40,727 bases of DNA from a virus. The position numbers and the translations under genes are program-made. Below, in pieces: positions 14,561 through 22,715 of this stretch; within the stretch, counting starts at the first letter, position 1, and every line of letters begins with the position of its first letter. Below the pieces are notes generated by a model. It saw only the letters and a list, made by a program, of their open reading frames with translations, was not told where the DNA came from and did no database searches. The stretch is from IMG/VR virus record IMGVR_UViG_3300043313_001282, positions 1 to 40,727 of that record; one strand, 5' to 3'.

Positions 14561-16425
14561 AGCTTGCCCGTCTTCAACAAGACGAACGCACGCTCGGCAT
14601 GGTCGAACGTCGACTTCTTCGGCAGCTTGACGATGCGGCCCGCCGAGTGCAGCTCCCACGCTTTGCCGCTCTTGACGAGCTGGGCCTGACCGTTGCCGAA
14701 CGTGTAGCCGCTGGCGGTCTTCTGCCACGATGGCATCGAGTCGATTGCGAGCTTGCCTGACGTGTCGGCACCGCCGCCCATCCACAGGTACTTTCCGAGT
14801 TCGTCGCGGTCACGGCTCGCAGGCGGGGCTGCTGGCATGTCCGGCATATCGGCGTCGTCGAAGCGCGCTGGTACGGTATCCCAGAGCTTGCCGTCGCGGC
14901 TCAGGGCATAGGAAATATCGCGGCTCTTGGGATACGCTTCATCGAACTTGCCGGCGGGCTTACCGAAACCACCACCGCCACCAAAGCCGCTCGGCTCGGG
15001 CGCCTCCGGCGTGCCCTCGCTCATCTTCGGCAGATCGATGTTGAGGGCCGCGTTGCGTGCCTCGACCGCTTCATCCGAGAGCCGGATGTCCTCGCCGAAC
15101 CCATCGCCACCAAAGCGAGCTAGCGCGACCTCCTCGGGCGTGAGCACGCCGGCAGTGACGTAGGCCGCATCGGCTTGCGCCATGCTGAAGCGCCGCGCCG
15201 CTTCGACGCTCGGCGTCTCCTTCCAGAGGCCGGGGAACTTCACCGAGATCGCATCGGGCTCGGCCTTCAGTGGCGACTCCTGCGTCGCCAACATGATCTG
15301 CGCGAGGTGTCGAAGACGCGGCGCGAGCCGGTTCTGCTGCAGCGCACGGATGCGATCGTAGAACCAGCGGAAGTCGGAGTCGCCAGTGGCGCTCATACCC
15401 GCGGGTGATTGACCCATCAGAATGGTCACCGGGATTTGCACGGCGGAGGCCAGCCGCAGCATGAGCTTGTCGAGCGCCTGCGGGATGCCTTCGTACGAGA
15501 GCTGTTGGCGGTCGAACGATTCGGCAGGGTCGCCGTCGTCGCTCGGGTCGCCCGCGTCGAGCACGAGGGCTTGGACGTTCGAGATGCGCTGACTGATGAG
15601 AGCCAGGCGCGCTTGGATCGCTGCTGTGTTACCGCTTGCGATGGCGGGCCCGAGCCCGTTCATCTTGAAGATGGGAAGGTTCCCATCCGTCATCATGAGT
15701 TCGAGCGAGTTCCAGCCGACGTTGTACTGCCGCAGCACTTCGTACGGCCGTTGCAGCACCGAGTAGTTCCAGGAGCCGAGCAGCACGCGCTCTCGAATGC
15801 CCGTCATGGCACCGCGAAAGATGATGAGCCGCGACTCGTGGATTACCTGCGTCGGTCCCGCATTCGCCGAAGCAGGCGTGACCAAGTAGGTCTCGACCTT
15901 ACCGAGCTTAGGGTTGCCCGGATCTTGGTAGTACGAGACGGGCCACAGCATGCGGCGATCAATCGGATAGAGGTAGGTGAGCGCCTTCGCCCGCTCCGGC
16001 ATGAGCGGCATCGATGCGGGTCGCCCGTCATCGCAGCCGATGATGCAACCGCCACCGCCGAACAGATCGCCCCAGGTCCAACCCTCTTGCAGCTTGCCGC
16101 GTGCGTCGATGTCGCGAAACTTCTCGGCGAGCCAATCGTTGACCACCGCCTCGTCGTCGATCTCAACCGCGAAGCCTTCACGGAATACCTCCTGTGGGAC
16201 CACGTCGACCATGCGCGCGGCCATCGCGTCGCCGTGATAGAGGTTCGCGCACTGCTGCGTGGTGAGCGGGAGCAGCGGCTGAAAGAAGCCGTATTGCGTC
16301 TTGTCTTTGGCGGTGCCGAAACCCGTCTGGTCGTTCTGCCAGGCGTCGTTACGGACCTGCAGCGCAGCGCTCGCAAGGGCCTCCGGGCCCATCTCAGCGA
16401 GGGCCTTGCCCATCTTGGTCGTCAT
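14557..16425 (-). CDS. Portal protein (DUF1073/Phage_portal_3-like)
   Basis: 622 aa, ATG at 16425. Recognisable segments: DKTQYGFFQPLLPLTTQQCA, ARMVDVVPQEVFREGFAVEI, FGGGGCIIGCDDGRP, SRLIIFRGAMTG, VGWNSLELMM, and QIPVTILMGQSPAGMSATGD followed by FRWFYDRI, all typical of the DUF1073 portal family of contractile and Mu-like phages. It forms the dodecameric DNA gate. After the conserved core (about residue 470) come a Gly-rich linker and a separate C-terminal domain (about 490-622) with two W..G..Y-type motifs and an end rich in Lys. That extension is not part of the usual portal core. Confidence 0.88.
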   Translation of the reverse strand: MTTKMGKALAEMGPEALASAALQVRNDAWQNDQTGFGTAKDKTQYGFFQPLLPLTTQQCANLYHGDAMAARMVDVVPQEVFREGFAVEIDDEAVVNDWLAEKFRDIDARGKLQEGWTWGDLFGGGGCIIGCDDGRPASMPLMPERAKALTYLYPIDRRMLWPVSYYQDPGNPKLGKVETYLVTPASANAGPTQVIHESRLIIFRGAMTGIRERVLLGSWNYSVLQRPYEVLRQYNVGWNSLELMMTDGNLPIFKMNGLGPAIASGNTAAIQARLALISQRISNVQALVLDAGDPSDDGDPAESFDRQQLSYEGIPQALDKLMLRLASAVQIPVTILMGQSPAGMSATGDSDFRWFYDRIRALQQNRLAPRLRHLAQIMLATQESPLKAEPDAISVKFPGLWKETPSVEAARRFSMAQADAAYVTAGVLTPEEVALARFGGDGFGEDIRLSDEAVEARNAALNIDLPKMSEGTPEAPEPSGFGGGGGFGKPAGKFDEAYPKSRDISYALSRDGKLWDTVPARFDDADMPDMPAAPPASRDRDELGKYLWMGGGADTSGKLAIDSMPSWQKTASGYTFGNGQAQLVKSGKAWELHSAGRIVKLPKKSTFDHAERAFVLLKTGKL

Positions 16426-16513
16426 TGGATTGCGATCGGTTCGTTCACTCTGCGCGGCATCGAAGCCTCAGCCATTGGCGCCTCGCGGGTACCGGCATGA
16501 AGCCCGCGAACGT

Positions 16514-16759
16514 TTAGGACTCGTCGGTATGGCGCCAGCAGTTTGCTTTCGCCGAGTTGACACTCACGTGGCAGGTCGAAGTTTGCCGCTCGAGTTGTCG
16601 ACCGTAGTTATCCGTCTTCGTGTCGTCGCCCGAAGCGAAGACCACGTTGATCGTGGGCGTGCTGCCCGATCCGAATACGTTGGTCACCAGAGCCTTGTGC
16701 TCGACTCGGAGCGAATCAATAAAGACGACGCTGTCGCCGACGATCAGATCCTTGTTCAT
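16514..16759 (-). CDS. Small protein between terminase and portal, unknown
   Basis: 81 aa. The ATG at 16759 is chosen because the longer frame overlaps terminase coding sequence. It begins MNKDLIVGDSVVFIDSLRVE, then HKALVTNVFGSG, INVVFASGDDTKTDNYGRQL and ERQTSTCHVS. Small beta-barrel-like proteins with this DSYGRQIERQTS pattern sit at the same place in other phages with this portal type. Function unknown; it may be an accessory packaging or virion protein. Confidence 0.65.
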   Translation of the reverse strand: MNKDLIVGDSVVFIDSLRVEHKALVTNVFGSGSTPTINVVFASGDDTKTDNYGRQLERQTSTCHVSVNSAKANCWRHTDES

Positions 16760-16814
16760 TCTCGATGCTCGCTTTCCGCGGCTGCTACGCCGCGCAGAGT
16801 GAGCGAAGTGATTG

Positions 16815-18182
16815 CTAGCTCGCCTTGGGTTGCGTCGACTTCTGCAACGCCGCGTACATGCGCGACATGCGCCCGGCTGCATGGAGCGCGAGCATCAGAG
16901 CCCAGGCGCTATCTGCGTGCCCCTTGGTGGTGCGCGGCGCGTCGTAACGCACGTTGCCCGCAGCCGTCACGATGCGGCGTATAGAGTAAACGTCGTCGCG
17001 CAGCGCCGGCATCTCGTCGATGCCGTTGAAGATGTACGACCGCGGCAACTGCAGCTCTTCGGTCTGCACCGCGTCGTAGAGACCCGTCGCGAGGTCTTCC
17101 TTCGAGGTCAGATTGAAGTCGACCTGCTCGACCTTCGACCCGTACGTGCGCTTCATGCGCTTGGCGGGAAAGATACCGAGGCCGGTCTTGTCGAGCGCGA
17201 GGCGCTGGCAGCCGTACGTGCCGATGGCCTTCGCTGCGAGCCGGTCGAGCAGGTCGTCGTCGGTGAGCTTGTGCGATTCGATGTGCACGAGCGTCCGGCG
17301 GTCGCCTTGGCGTTTGACGATCGCGAGGGTCGTGCGGTCGCGTTTCTCTCCGATGTCGAGCCCGCCGTAAGCAACGCCCTCGTCCGAGACGGTCTCGAAG
17401 AAGCGCCGCGCGAACAGGTCGCTCGGGATGTACTGCAGATCGTTGTCGAGGAACTTGCAGCGGAACCACTGGTCAAAGATGCGCGGGTCGCCCTTCGCCA
17501 TCGTCCAGCACTTGGCGAGATCGACGGGGTAGCCCTGTGCAATCGCGTCATCGAGCGTGACGAGGTAAGGCTTGTATCCGAGGATCTCGCCCTTCTGCAC
17601 GCCGGTCCACAGCTGCTCGAAGTCGTTGCCGATGCCGTTCGGCGTGGAGACTACACGGAGCCGTCCGCCGAGCGTCGTGACCGCCGCCGCCGCATCCCAG
17701 ACCTTCGCGGCGTGCGGCGCGTAAGCGTACTCATCCAGAACCATGTTGCCGGAGAAGCCGCGACCGCCAGTGCCTGGCAGCGCCATGATGCGGCCACCCG
17801 AGGCAAAGACGATTTCTTCCGCGTTCTCTTTGACGATCCGAGCGAGCGAGCAACCAAGCTGGACCAGCACGCGCGCGTGCCGCTTCGCATAGGTCAACAC
17901 CTCCTTCGCTTCGCGATCACCAACGCTGATGATCGTCGTCAGCTCCCCGTGTATTGCGCCCCAGAGGACGCCGACCGCTGCGGTCGTGTGACTGAAACCA
18001 GTCTGCCGAGCTTTCAGACAAATCGCGTAATCGCAGAGTTCTAAAAGCCAGGCGAGCTGGAAGCCTTTGAATGTCGAGAACCACGCACGGAGCGCAGCCC
18101 AGTCGTTCGGAGTTAGTACGCGCCGATACTTCAGCAGGCTCGGGTGCGCCCGATTCTGGATCTCGAGCAAGAGCTGCGGCAA
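16815..18182 (-). CDS. terL: Terminase large subunit
   Basis: 455 aa. The start at 18182 is TTG; no upstream ATG or GTG is in frame before the toxin-antitoxin region. ATPase part: a variant Walker A (KARQTGFSH, 57-65), Walker B MVLDEYAYAP (D150, E151) and the coupling motif VVSTPNG (178-184). Nuclease part with RNase-H-like acidic residues: D276 in YGGLDIGEKRD, D331 in LALDKTGLG, D424 in GHADSAWAL. It pumps and cuts DNA during packaging. Length is normal. The upstream region to TerS is occupied by a reverse-strand toxin-antitoxin pair, so it must depend on read-through or its own promoter. Confidence 0.9.
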   Translation of the reverse strand: MPQLLLEIQNRAHPSLLKYRRVLTPNDWAALRAWFSTFKGFQLAWLLELCDYAICLKARQTGFSHTTAAVGVLWGAIHGELTTIISVGDREAKEVLTYAKRHARVLVQLGCSLARIVKENAEEIVFASGGRIMALPGTGGRGFSGNMVLDEYAYAPHAAKVWDAAAAVTTLGGRLRVVSTPNGIGNDFEQLWTGVQKGEILGYKPYLVTLDDAIAQGYPVDLAKCWTMAKGDPRIFDQWFRCKFLDNDLQYIPSDLFARRFFETVSDEGVAYGGLDIGEKRDRTTLAIVKRQGDRRTLVHIESHKLTDDDLLDRLAAKAIGTYGCQRLALDKTGLGIFPAKRMKRTYGSKVEQVDFNLTSKEDLATGLYDAVQTEELQLPRSYIFNGIDEMPALRDDVYSIRRIVTAAGNVRYDAPRTTKGHADSAWALMLALHAAGRMSRMYAALQKSTQPKAS

Positions 18183-18187
18183 AGGGC

Positions 18188-18229
18188 GCTCAAACTTGTC
18201 AGGGTGGCAGTGTTCAGCTAGGTTTGAGC
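18188..18229 (+). promoter_or_regulatory. Putative autoregulated toxin-antitoxin promoter
   Basis: A perfect inverted repeat GCTCAAAC (18188-18195)/GTTTGAGC (18222-18229) brackets a candidate promoter: TTGTCA (18196-18201), 17 bp, TAGGTT (18219-18224). The antitoxin ATG follows at 18231, so the transcript would be nearly leaderless. The -10 match is weak. The arrangement suggests an operator bound by the antitoxin or toxin-antitoxin complex. Confidence 0.4.
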
Positions 18230-18230
18230 C

Positions 18231-18521
18231 ATGGAAGCTCTGAAACTAACCGTGGAAATTGATCGCGAGGACGACGGGCGCTGGATGGCCGACGTTCCCG
18301 AAGTCTCTGGCGCACACGCCTATGGCGACACCCGCGAGAAGGCCGCGCACAGCGCACTGGCGATTGCCTTCGTCGCGTTGGAAGGCGAGCAAAACGAGGA
18401 CCCGCCCTTCCGTCGCATGTCAGAAGCGGAACTGAACGAAGCGCTAGAAGAGGGCGAGCAAAGCGGCATAGCACCCGAGGGGGTTATCGAGCGCGTATTG
18501 CAACGAGCCCTCGGTCGCTAG
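18231..18521 (+). CDS. HicB-like antitoxin
   Basis: 96 aa. The N-terminal 55 residues (LTVEIDREDDGRWMADVPEV, then GAHAYGDTREKAAHSALAIA) are a HicB-type partial RNase-H fold. Residues 60-96 form an acidic linker (MSEAELNEALEEGEQSG) and a short helix rather than a recognisable C-terminal HTH or RHH domain. The stop TAG is followed directly by the toxin ATG with no gap, the tight coupling typical of type II systems. HicB proteins normally pair with HicA, an RNase; here the partner is ParE/RelE-like, which is unusual. It would neutralise the toxin and repress the promoter upstream. Confidence 0.72.
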   Translation: MEALKLTVEIDREDDGRWMADVPEVSGAHAYGDTREKAAHSALAIAFVALEGEQNEDPPFRRMSEAELNEALEEGEQSGIAPEGVIERVLQRALGR

Positions 18522-18836
18522 ATGCCGGTTCTTTACACGGAGCGCGCGGAAGCTGACCTAGATCAGATCGCCGCGTACACCCGAGACAAATGGGGAGCAG
18601 CGCAATGCGCCCGTTACGTCGAATCGATTGGCGGCTGCTGTCGGGCGCTGGCCGATGGATCCCTATCGGGTCGCATCCACAGCACCGAGTGGATCTACTT
18701 TCGCTACAGATGCCGCAAGCACGTCATCTTCTACAGGCACGTCGACCCAGCGACAGTGCTGATCGTTCGCGTCTTGCACCAGCGCATGCTTCCTGAGCTG
18801 CATCTCGCGAACGCCGAAGACTCGATCAGTCGGTAG
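18522..18836 (+). CDS. ParE/RelE-family toxin
   Basis: 104 aa. The sequence runs in the ParE order: YTERAEADLDQIAAYTRDKW, a helix QCARYVESIGGCCRALADG, a GRIHS turn, then strands FRYRCRKHVIFYRHVD, VLIVRVLHQRMLPELHL. These are the conserved strands and the C-terminal R/H motif of ParE-like toxins (gyrase inhibitors) or their RelE relatives (ribosome-dependent RNases); the sequence is closer to ParE. Its 3' end overlaps the TerS 3' end by 11 bp on the opposite strand. Likely a maintenance or anti-superinfection cassette expressed in the lysogen. Confidence 0.8.
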   Translation: MPVLYTERAEADLDQIAAYTRDKWGAAQCARYVESIGGCCRALADGSLSGRIHSTEWIYFRYRCRKHVIFYRHVDPATVLIVRVLHQRMLPELHLANAEDSISR

Positions 18837-19290
18837 CGTCCGGCAGCTCAGGATCCACGTCATCGCCGATGGGCTCTGCAGACTCGGATGCGTCGGAGAG
18901 CACCTTGTCGCCGAACGCTTCACGCACGAGGCGCGCGGCCTGCGCTGGCGTTGCGGCACCGCTGACCTCGATCATCTGCTGCACCTTGTCGCCCCAACGA
19001 TCGGGCGACTTGCGTGAGAGGATCCATGCAGCAGCGCGCCAGTCCTCGCGACTCGCCGAGTACAGCGTACCTACGTGACGGCTCTCCGCTGACGCCTCGG
19101 CCTCGAGCACGCGAGCAGCAAACGTCGCGTACGGTTCCTCTTCGCGGCTTGCGCCACGATGGAGCCATCTTCGCAATGTGCGTGCGTCGATGCCCGCCGC
19201 TGCCGCTGCCGTCTCTTGGTAGTTACCAAGCTTCAGCATGTTGACGATGCGGTCGGCTATCTCGGGCGTCAGTAGAAGTGGTGTGGGCAT
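18826..19290 (-). CDS. terS: Terminase small subunit
   Basis: 154 aa, ATG at 19290, three bases after the methyltransferase TAA. N-terminal HTH (TPEIADRIVNMLKLGNYQET, then AAAAAGIDARTLRRWLHRG), a helical oligomerisation segment (FAARVLEAEASAESRHVG), then REDWRAAAWILSRKSPDRWG, a motif common in small terminase and homeodomain-like phage proteins, and an acidic C-terminus (ESAEPIGDDVDPELPDATD). It recognises the packaging site and loads TerL. In most relatives TerL follows directly; here the toxin-antitoxin pair is in between. Confidence 0.8.
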   Translation of the reverse strand: MPTPLLLTPEIADRIVNMLKLGNYQETAAAAAGIDARTLRRWLHRGASREEEPYATFAARVLEAEASAESRHVGTLYSASREDWRAAAWILSRKSPDRWGDKVQQMIEVSGAATPAQAARLVREAFGDKVLSDASESAEPIGDDVDPELPDATD

Positions 19291-19293
19291 CGC

Positions 19294-20880
19294 TTACAGC
19301 GCGCCGGAACCAGCGTCGGCCCCAGCCGAGCGCGCGAAGTGTCCCCAGCGCTTGCGGATCACGTCGCAGTATTTCGGATCGAGCTCGATGAGACGTGCGC
19401 GCCGACCTTCCTTGGCTGCAGCGATCATCGTCGATCCTGAGCCTCCGAATGGATCGAGCACCGTAGCGCCGAGTTCGGAGCTGTTGCGGATGCAGTGCTG
19501 GATCAGCTCTGGAGGCTTCATCGTCGGATGTTCGGTCGAGCGCTTGGGGCGGTCGAACTCCAACACCGTGTCGAGGTTCCGCGCACCGCACCAGAAGTGC
19601 GGGCCATTCGGTTCCCAACCGTAGAAGATCGGTTCGTGACGATAGTGGTAGTCGCAGCGTCCCATCACGAACTGCTGCTTGACCCACGTCAGCGTGTGGC
19701 GCCAAACGCCAAGCTCACGGAGCACCGTACCAAACACGTGGAAGAGCGGACCAGCAGGCGACGCCACGTAGAACGCCGAGCCCGGACGTACATGCGCAAT
19801 GGCCATGCCGAGCGAATCGCGCAGCAGCTTCTCGAGGCCTGCCTCGTCGAGCGCATCGTTCTCGATGCGCAGCGCGTCCTTCGTCTTGCCGACGTAGGCG
19901 ACGCCATACGGCGGGTCAGTCCACACCAGGTCGACGCGCTCGTCGCCGAGCAGGCTCACCCAAACATCTGAGTTGGTCGAATCGCCGCAGACCAATCGAT
20001 GCGGCCCGAGTTCGTACACCGCGCCTGGCTCGCTGACAGGCTCGGCAGGTAACTCGATGTTCTCATCGTCGTCGCCATCGATCGGGTTGATGCGATCGAC
20101 GATGCGCTGCAGCCGTTCGCGCTCCTCGGCATCAAAGCCCGCGAGGTCAGCATCCGTGTCTGCGTACCCAGCGAGCAGCGCGGCAACACCGAGATCGTCC
20201 CACGTCGCAGTCTCGGCCAGCTTGTTGTCGGCGAGCGCGAACAGATGCGCGTCAGCCTCGTCGAGATCCATGAAGCGCACGGGCACGAGATCCATGCCGA
20301 TCTTCTCCGCAGCCAAAAGCCGCGTGTGCCCCGCGATGACTTCGTTGTCCGACCGCCGCGCGAGGATCGGATTGCCAAAACCGAAGCGGTTGATGGACGC
20401 CACGACTTGGTCGATCGCGTCTTCGTTGTGTCGCGGGTTCTTCGGCCAGGGCTTCAGCGTCGACCGCGGTACCCATTCGGCTGCAGGCTCCGCCGGGTCG
20501 CTCGCGCGCACGTGCACGCGCGTTGATCCGGACACCTCGGGCGTCTGCATTTCGGTTGCCTCGGTCACTTCGGAGGTTCGGGAGGCTTCAGGTGCTGCCT
20601 CGCGCGCGTTCCGAGTGTCCGAAAGCTCTGAGACTTCGGTGTCGCCGTCGCGCCCGAACGACTCATTGATCCGAACGAAGTCGTCGGCTCCGCTGGCTCT
20701 CTCGATGATCGGGATGCCCGCAAACGACAACGACGACCCACTCGGGTCGAACCCTGCCGGCACCGATGGACGGCTGGCACCACCAGCTCCGAGCGCGATC
20801 GACTCGGCGGCCTGCCAGACCTTCTCGGTCCGAGCCACCTCGACGAGCCGACTCGAGGGATTCGTAGGGCGCTTGGACAT
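19294..20880 (-). CDS. ParB-domain DNA methyltransferase (DNA modification methylase)
   Basis: 528 aa from the ATG at 20880; a GTG at 21060 in the same frame would add 60 low-complexity residues. Residues 1-130 are a disordered Ser/Glu/Ala-rich region. Residues 135-225 form a ParB/Srx-like domain (WVPRSTLKPWPKNPRHNEDA, GNPILARRSDNEVIAGHTRL). The methylase has motif IV TDPPY at 321-325 and motif I LDPFGGSGST at 475-484, i.e. the beta-type order of N4-C/N6-A enzymes. ParB-methylase fusions are common beside phage terminases and are thought to protect phage DNA from restriction. No partner nuclease is nearby, so it is an orphan. Neither start has a strong ribosome-binding site. Confidence 0.85.
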   Translation of the reverse strand: MSKRPTNPSSRLVEVARTEKVWQAAESIALGAGGASRPSVPAGFDPSGSSLSFAGIPIIERASGADDFVRINESFGRDGDTEVSELSDTRNAREAAPEASRTSEVTEATEMQTPEVSGSTRVHVRASDPAEPAAEWVPRSTLKPWPKNPRHNEDAIDQVVASINRFGFGNPILARRSDNEVIAGHTRLLAAEKIGMDLVPVRFMDLDEADAHLFALADNKLAETATWDDLGVAALLAGYADTDADLAGFDAEERERLQRIVDRINPIDGDDDENIELPAEPVSEPGAVYELGPHRLVCGDSTNSDVWVSLLGDERVDLVWTDPPYGVAYVGKTKDALRIENDALDEAGLEKLLRDSLGMAIAHVRPGSAFYVASPAGPLFHVFGTVLRELGVWRHTLTWVKQQFVMGRCDYHYRHEPIFYGWEPNGPHFWCGARNLDTVLEFDRPKRSTEHPTMKPPELIQHCIRNSSELGATVLDPFGGSGSTMIAAAKEGRRARLIELDPKYCDVIRKRWGHFARSAGADAGSGAL

Positions 20881-21122
20881 AGGATGGTCAGGGCGCCTGG
20901 TGAGGGGAACCCCTCTTCGGCCGGATCGAGACCCGGTGACCGCACCCAGGCTGCGCGGGTAGTCTTGGCTCGAGGGCGTTCCGCTCTCGGTTGGCGTGTC
21001 GCGGTTCGAGCCCGGGCTCCCTTCGCTTTCGGTCAGGTCCGCTGGGCTCGGCGCGTGCACGCATATAAGATCCCAACACGTCTCGAGGGTCGCTTCGGCC
21101 CTTTAGGTCGAGTTGGTCTTGG

Positions 21123-21311
21123 CTACCGAGCAAGTGACTGGAAGGCTTCGGGAAAGGCCACCATCAGGCGCTCCTCCGTGGTGCAATACCGACCGCCGCG
21201 CTTCATCAGCGCGCCCTCGCTCCGCAGCCAGCTTCTTGCGGCGCGCGTGCTCTTTCCGAGCATGCCGGCGACCTCGGCAGTCGAATAGTAGATATTTTTG
21301 CGCGCCCGCAT
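21123..21311 (-). CDS. Small HTH DNA-binding protein
   Basis: 62 aa from the ATG at 21311, with GAGGTG 8 bases upstream; a GTG at 21335 would add eight residues. Reads IYYSTAEVAGMLGKSTRAAR then SWLRSEGALMKRGGRYCTTE, a winged-HTH/MerR- or excisionase-like fold, ending in RLMVAFPEAFQSLAR. It follows the DnaJ-zinc protein with no gap to its stop. It may act as an activator for the late genes downstream, but that is only positional. Confidence 0.62.
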   Translation of the reverse strand: MRARKNIYYSTAEVAGMLGKSTRAARSWLRSEGALMKRGGRYCTTEERLMVAFPEAFQSLAR

Positions 21312-21335
21312 TTTCGCGGCACCTCGGAGGGCCAC

Positions 21336-22406
21336 TCAGCGGCCCCGTGCCCGTACGAAGAGGTGGGTGGCCGCGTTGGTCAACCCCGCCGCCATGAACC
21401 GCACAGCGAGGCGCTTGAGCGCAGCGTCGCCCCTTCCGGCCTGAACCGTGTTCCAGGCCCCCGCGGCCCGGGCGTACAGCTCCTGCGCCTGGTGGTTGGC
21501 GGCCAGCAGGAGCACCGTCCGCTCGCGCTTCGGCTGCGTTTTCTCGAGAACGGCCTGGACTCCGACCCGTTCCTGAGCCGTGAGCGTGATGTCCAGGGCG
21601 CTTTGGCCTTTCTTGGCTTCGCCCCAGCGCGACAGCTTCTTGCCGCTGGGGGTCAGCGCGTACAGCGCGAACAGGCGCCCGAAATCCTCGCGCCCCCAGC
21701 GGGCCCCAACGTCGCCGTAGTAGCACTCGAGCGCCACGAACAAGGCGGGAGAGCGGTTGTACACAGCCGCCAGCCTGCGGCTCGTGATGGCGAAGCGCGT
21801 GAGGGCCGTGTCGTCCGGCATCACGCCCGACGAGCTATCGGGAGCCGTGACCGGTGAGGCCGTCACAGGCTCCAGCCCGCTCCCCAGGCAGATCCCGCAG
21901 CGGGCCCGCGCAGCGCTCCATTTGACGCCGTTGCAGCCCGAGCACTTCGGTGCCCGCATCAGGCGCCGAGCCATGGAGGTTGAGCCGGTGCCGTGGCAAT
22001 CGTCGCACCAGCCACCGTGCTCAGCTCGAACCTCGTACGGAGCGACCACGCCCGAGCCCTGGCAGTCGTCGCAGACCTTCTTGCGCTCGCCAACCTCGCC
22101 CGACCCGTCGCAGCGCCGGCACCGCTTCGACATGGCAAACCCGCCGTCGTTCAGGATGCCCTCGCCGTGGCAACGCTCGCACGGCCCCGAGCTGAAACCA
22201 TCGAGCGTGATGCGCTGCAGCACCGCGCCGAACGTGCTGCGGTCGTAAATACTGAGGCCCTGACCGAAGTACCAGCTGAGGGCTGCCTCGTCGCCGGGGC
22301 TGATCACGTTCGGGTCGTCTACGGGGCGCAAGCGCCGCGGACGCGCACGTGGTTCGGCTTCGATCAGATCGAGAACTAATGCATTGCTTGTCTTTGAATT
22401 CGGCAT
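21336..22406 (-). CDS. Protein with six DnaJ-type CxxC zinc motifs
   Basis: 356 aa; ATG at 22406 with AAGGTG upstream. The N-terminal 70 residues are basic and variable. Residues 76-176 hold six CxxC pairs (76/79, 96/99, 112/115, 134/137, 155/158, 170/173), mostly as CxxCxGxG, enough for three zinc ribbons like an enlarged DnaJ cysteine-rich domain. There is no J domain or HPD motif. Residues 205-356 are helical (RFAITSRRLAAVYNRSPALF, GREDFGRLFALYAL, LTAQERVGVQAVLEK). It could be a nucleic-acid-binding regulator or a chaperone; DnaJ-like zinc ribbons also occur in DNA-binding proteins. Its place, between replication and packaging genes, fits a late regulator. Confidence 0.6.
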   Translation of the reverse strand: MPNSKTSNALVLDLIEAEPRARPRRLRPVDDPNVISPGDEAALSWYFGQGLSIYDRSTFGAVLQRITLDGFSSGPCERCHGEGILNDGGFAMSKRCRRCDGSGEVGERKKVCDDCQGSGVVAPYEVRAEHGGWCDDCHGTGSTSMARRLMRAPKCSGCNGVKWSAARARCGICLGSGLEPVTASPVTAPDSSSGVMPDDTALTRFAITSRRLAAVYNRSPALFVALECYYGDVGARWGREDFGRLFALYALTPSGKKLSRWGEAKKGQSALDITLTAQERVGVQAVLEKTQPKRERTVLLLAANHQAQELYARAAGAWNTVQAGRGDAALKRLAVRFMAAGLTNAATHLFVRARGR

Positions 22407-22459
22407 CTGGGCACCTTTCGACAACGGGTCGGTGTCGTGGTGCTCGTGTCCGAGTGCAC

Positions 22460-22497
22460 CCCCGGTCAGGTTTTCGATGGGCCTGACCGGGGTTTTT
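22460..22497 (+). terminator. Rho-independent terminator facing rightward
   Basis: Perfect 11-bp stem CCCCGGTCAGG (22460-22470)/CCTGACCGGGG (22482-22492), 11-nt loop, then TTTTT (22493-22497). The U-tract is on the + transcript. All nearby genes are on the minus strand, where the same hairpin is not followed by a U-tract, so this stops rightward (antisense) transcription or serves another role in leftward mRNA. Confidence 0.7.
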
Positions 22498-22503
22498 CTT
22501 TGT

Positions 22504-22695
22504 CTACGATGTCGCTCGCCCGTCCTCCCTATCGATAGCCTTGTGTCGCTCCCACCAAGCAGGCAGATCGGCAACGGACAATTCGGAGAGGGGCATCCGC
22601 GTGCGCTCCATCACGCGACACAGCTCACAGAGCAATCGCACCGCCTCGCTCGCGTGCTCGCGATCCCGATTTTCACGGCCATCGAAGCAAGGCAT
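22504..22695 (-). CDS. 63-aa protein, unknown
   Basis: ATG at 22695 with GGAG eight bases upstream, so expression is likely. Charged helix (DREHASEAVRLLCELCRVME) and LPAWWERHKAIDREDG; two Cys but no zinc pattern. It is the last gene before the 22460 hairpin. Not recognised. Confidence 0.55.
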   Translation of the reverse strand: MPCFDGRENRDREHASEAVRLLCELCRVMERTRMPLSELSVADLPAWWERHKAIDREDGRATS

Positions 22696-22715
22696 CTACT
22701 TTCTCCCTTTGGTCG

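Noticed and set aside
16815-16882. Longer start for the small protein between terminase and portal
   Set aside because: It would run into the terminase 3' end on the same strand; the ATG at 16759 gives the sequence that looks conserved.
20881-21122. tRNA-like text (GTTCGAGCC at about 21003) on the + strand upstream of the methylase
   Set aside because: The T-stem has a mismatch, the nearest anticodon-like loop lacks U33 and no matching acceptor arm exists, so I do not call a tRNA. I see no other gene in this gap.
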